From Candidatus Zipacnadia bacterium (GTDB taxonomy: Bacteria > Armatimonadota > UBA5377 > JALGUK01), in contig JALGUK010000196.1 in the NCBI GenBank assembly GCA_029820875.1, forward strand, positions 1-8,457: 8,457 nucleotides of DNA, read 5' to 3'. A program made the translations under genes and the position numbers. Positions within the stretch are counted from its first letter, which is position 1; each line of letters opens with the position of its first letter. Shown piece by piece: positions 6,263 to 8,457 of the stretch. The notes beneath the pieces were generated by a model. It did not search any database and was not told the origin of the DNA. It saw nothing but the letters and a program-made list of their open reading frames with translations.

Positions 6263-7630
6263 TCATTCGATGCCGCTGGATGCCATCTCGTATGTTCCTT
6301 GAATCCCTTTTACGATGGATGCGCGTTGCGGGCGGAAGTACGCGCCGAACAAGCGCGAGAGGCGGACGGCTTCATCAGGATGTTCGTCGATAAGGTTGCG
6401 CCGCTCCCGCGGGTCCTCCTGCAGGTCATATAGTTCGTCCGGCTCGTCATCGGGCCGCTGGATGTAACTCCATCGCTCGTCGCGGATGCAACGGTCCACG
6501 GCTCTGTGGTATCCTACGATAATCGCATCGCGATGGGTGTCCGTATCGCCTTCAAGCACCGACCGGAAGCTGCGGCCGTGCATGGCGTCGGTATCGGGGG
6601 CAAGCCCCATCACGTCGAGCATTGTGGGGAGCACGTCGTGAAACTGCACGAGCGCACGGGAGCGCCGCGCCCCCTTCCCACCCGGAAGGCGCACAATGAA
6701 CGGGACCTTCAACAGCTCGCTGTACAGGCGGTCCCCGCCCTTTAGAAATTTGCCGTGGTCCCCGAGCGGATGCCCGTGGTCTGCGACCAAGAAGATGATG
6801 GAGTCCTCGTAGTACCCGAGTTGCTCAAGTGCTTCAAACAGCGGCCCAAGGCAGTGGTCGACGAAATGCGCCTCGCCCGCGTAGAGGCCGCGGATGTGGC
6901 GAATCTCCTCATCGTTAGCCCACTGGTGCATCATCCCGCCCATTGGCATGATGAGGCGCTTGCCGGTATAGTCCGGGTCAGTATAGATGTCGAACGGCGG
7001 CAGCGGATCCCACGGCTCGTGTGGGTCGAACGAATCAATCCAGAGGAATACATTCTCCTTGTCACGATTGGCCTTGAGCCACCTGACCGCCTCCTGGACC
7101 ACCTTGGCGGGGAACCAATCCGACTCACCCTTGAAGTCATCCGTGTTCGCCAGGAATTGGGCTATCCGGGTGCGCCAGGCATCCGGGTAGTTTTCGTTGA
7201 CGTAGTCGTCCACGTCCCGCGCCGGTGGAATGGACCTGTATGGGTCATACTCCTGGCCGCGTATCCAGTTGTAGGTATGGAAGGAACGGTGGTAGTTCAT
7301 TCCTGGCGCACGGTAATGGTAGCAGTCCGACACCAGGCCGCAGGTGTATCCCTCGCGGCGAAGAATCTCCGCTGCAGTGATGTCCCGCTCAGTCAGCGGT
7401 TCCCAGCCTCTGAAGGGAAGCGTGTACTGGCCGGTCATCAGGGCCATACGCACCGGTATGGTCGGCAGTCCCTCGGGGTAGGCGTTTTCAAACACGACGG
7501 CTTGCTCGGCGAAGGAGTCAACGTTGGGCGTCTCGCACGCCCTCACTCCTTCAAACAGAGCATTCCCCTGGTTATAGAGGCTGAAGTGGTCCTGTCGAAA
7601 GCTGTCAAGCATAATACATATCAGATTCAC
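6263..7630 (-). CDS. Sulfatase-fold (alkaline phosphatase superfamily) hydrolase with Thr at the nucleophile position
   Basis: This is a 455-residue cytoplasmic-looking protein with no signal peptide. It opens with the superfamily strand MNLICIMLDSFRQDH, including metal ligand Asp9, followed by ETPNVDSFA. The segment aligned with the sulfatase signature C/S-x-P-x-R is Thr57-Ile-Pro-Val-Arg61, followed by MALMTGQY. The residue normally oxidised to formylglycine is therefore Thr. Later conserved parts are LWIDSFDPHEPWD (~196-208), VADHGHPLGDHGKF (~282-295, second metal site with Asp284/His285), YSELLKVPFIVRLPG and VQFHDVLPTMLDVMGL. The C-terminal DELYDLQEDPRERRNL is typical of sulfatases. A Thr nucleophile suggests a phosphodiesterase, phosphatase or transferase, or an unusual sulfatase. 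The GTG start at 7630 has AGGAG (7639-7643) eight bases upstream. It overlaps the end of the metallophosphoesterase by 26 bp, which suggests co-transcription. Confidence 0.88.
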   Translation of the reverse strand: MNLICIMLDSFRQDHFSLYNQGNALFEGVRACETPNVDSFAEQAVVFENAYPEGLPTIPVRMALMTGQYTLPFRGWEPLTERDITAAEILRREGYTCGLVSDCYHYRAPGMNYHRSFHTYNWIRGQEYDPYRSIPPARDVDDYVNENYPDAWRTRIAQFLANTDDFKGESDWFPAKVVQEAVRWLKANRDKENVFLWIDSFDPHEPWDPLPPFDIYTDPDYTGKRLIMPMGGMMHQWANDEEIRHIRGLYAGEAHFVDHCLGPLFEALEQLGYYEDSIIFLVADHGHPLGDHGKFLKGGDRLYSELLKVPFIVRLPGGKGARRSRALVQFHDVLPTMLDVMGLAPDTDAMHGRSFRSVLEGDTDTHRDAIIVGYHRAVDRCIRDERWSYIQRPDDEPDELYDLQEDPRERRNLIDEHPDEAVRLSRLFGAYFRPQRASIVKGIQGTYEMASSGIE

Positions 7631-8457
7631 GATTCAATCTCCTCTCAGCGCCGTTGTGGTCGCTCGCATTTGTGCGGACGATGTCAGAACGGCCTGTGTC
7701 CCGGTCAAGCTTCCGGCGCAGCCAGCGCAGGTCGGGCAGTAAATTCCGTTTCGCTCGCCCTTCGGGGAGCTTTCCGTCGCCTCGGCGCAATGTCAGGACA
7801 GCAATCTCCGGCGGGCAATTGAAGCGGATGCGAGGGCTTATCATTCCCACGCCCCGCGTGACCTGCATCCGCGTTCCGTCACGGTCAAACAGTCCCCAGG
7901 CGTATCTCGCGCCATACCGGGAGGGTACCACAGGCGGACCGAGCAATGGCAACACCACTTGCCCGCCGTGGGTGTGCCCGCACAGCATTAAATCCACACC
8001 CGCTGGCGCCGCCTTGTCTATGAAATCGGGCTGGTGGGCCAGCAGGATGCGAACGGCGCGCTCGGGTATGCCATTGAGAGCCTTCTGAAGATTGGGCCGG
8101 CCGGTCGACATATCCTCCACCCCTGCGCGGCACACTCCGGTTGCGCAATACTTGCCAACCGGCGTTCTGGAGGAACTCGGTCACCGGCCCGCTTCGATTG
8201 CATACGAAGTCATGGTTGCCCAGTACCGCGTACTTACCGGAAGGTGCCTGCGGTTGAGAGAACATACTCAGATATGCGGAAAGGTACTTCGGCCCCACCG
8301 AAAGGAGATCGCCGGTAAAGACGAGGGCGTCGGCCCCAAGCTTACTCAATAGTCGCATAGTTGACGCAACATAGTCATAGGGCAGCTCCGGGCACAGGTG
8401 TACATCTGCGATGTGGGCGATGCGCAATCCATTGAGCTGTTCGGGGAGACGTGGCAG
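7605..8457 (-). pseudogene. Metallophosphoesterase (calcineurin-like, YkuE/YaeI type); 5' partial and frameshifted
   Basis: The frame is open to the right window edge. The residues LPRLPEQLNG precede LRIAHIADVH, as in full-length family members, so the true start lies outside the window. A TTG at 8427 is not a convincing start. The first half (to about 8130) has the metal motifs Asp/His in IADVH (8398-8406), Gly-Asp in FTGD (near 8310) and GNHD (near 8217). It then loses sense after WQVLRNRSV. The second half, in another frame, resumes at AGVEDMSTG and keeps LLAHQPD (His near 8036), the hallmark GHTHGGQ (near 7962-7979) and the C-terminal FNCPPEIAVLTL. It ends in a basic tail at 7605. Together these make the complete two-metal phosphoesterase site. 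The linker between the halves seems about ten residues short, so a small deletion is possible. The family hydrolyses phosphate mono- or diesters (YkuE-like members are membrane or wall associated); the substrate here is unknown. Confidence 0.82.

Noticed and set aside
6755..7822. A 355-codon plus-strand open frame opposite the sulfatase-fold gene
   Set aside because: It runs across two genes on the other strand and contains none of the features of a real protein, while the minus strand encodes clear superfamily motifs.

Overview
The window looks like bacterial accessory chromosome or metagenome-assembled DNA, GC-rich (roughly 60% by eye). Six genes and the fragment of a seventh fill almost all of it. 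The mix of an Asp-box (BNR) protein, secreted parallel beta-helix protein, sugar epimerase/isomerase, secreted TIM-barrel glycosidase-like protein, Gfo/Idh/MocA dehydrogenase and sulfatase-fold hydrolase is typical of polysaccharide-degrading, mostly uncultivated phyla such as Planctomycetota, Verrucomicrobiota, Armatimonadota or Hydrogenedentota. That is an inference from gene content. No rRNA or tRNA marker is present to settle it.

Layout. Positions 1-1198 (+) hold the 3' part of a gene joining a concanavalin-A-like (LamG/DUF1080-type) domain to Asp-box repeats. It is broken by a frameshift near 690. After a 59 bp convergent gap with a weak hairpin, everything else lies on the minus strand. 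In transcription order from the right edge these are: a frameshifted metallophosphoesterase (8457-7605, 5' end outside the window); a sulfatase-fold hydrolase overlapping it by 26 bp (7630-6263); a 239 bp gap holding a terminally inverted, hairpin-rich element (6063-6215); a Gfo/Idh/MocA protein (6023-4767); a secreted TIM-barrel glycosidase-like protein (4730-3513); a sugar phosphate isomerase/epimerase-like protein (3475-2639); and a secreted pectate-lyase-like beta-helix protein (2616-1258). The last four are separated by only 36, 37 and 22 bp, each has a Shine-Dalgarno sequence, and they very probably form one operon.

How they may work together. The beta-helix and TIM-barrel proteins carry signal peptides and should act on polysaccharide outside the cytoplasm. 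The Gfo/Idh/MocA protein and the TIM-barrel isomerase lack signal peptides and should process sugars inside. Two enzymes have non-canonical active sites. The sulfatase-fold protein has Thr where the formylglycine-forming Cys/Ser should be. The Gfo/Idh/MocA protein has Glu-Thr-Ser instead of Glu-Lys-Pro but keeps residues resembling the NAD-dependent glycosidases of GH109. The substrate cannot be read from the sequence. No transporter, regulator, CRISPR array, transposase or phage gene is visible.

Two independent frameshifts in 8.4 kb, with conserved motifs intact on both sides of each, suggest either recent gene decay or indel errors in the assembly.
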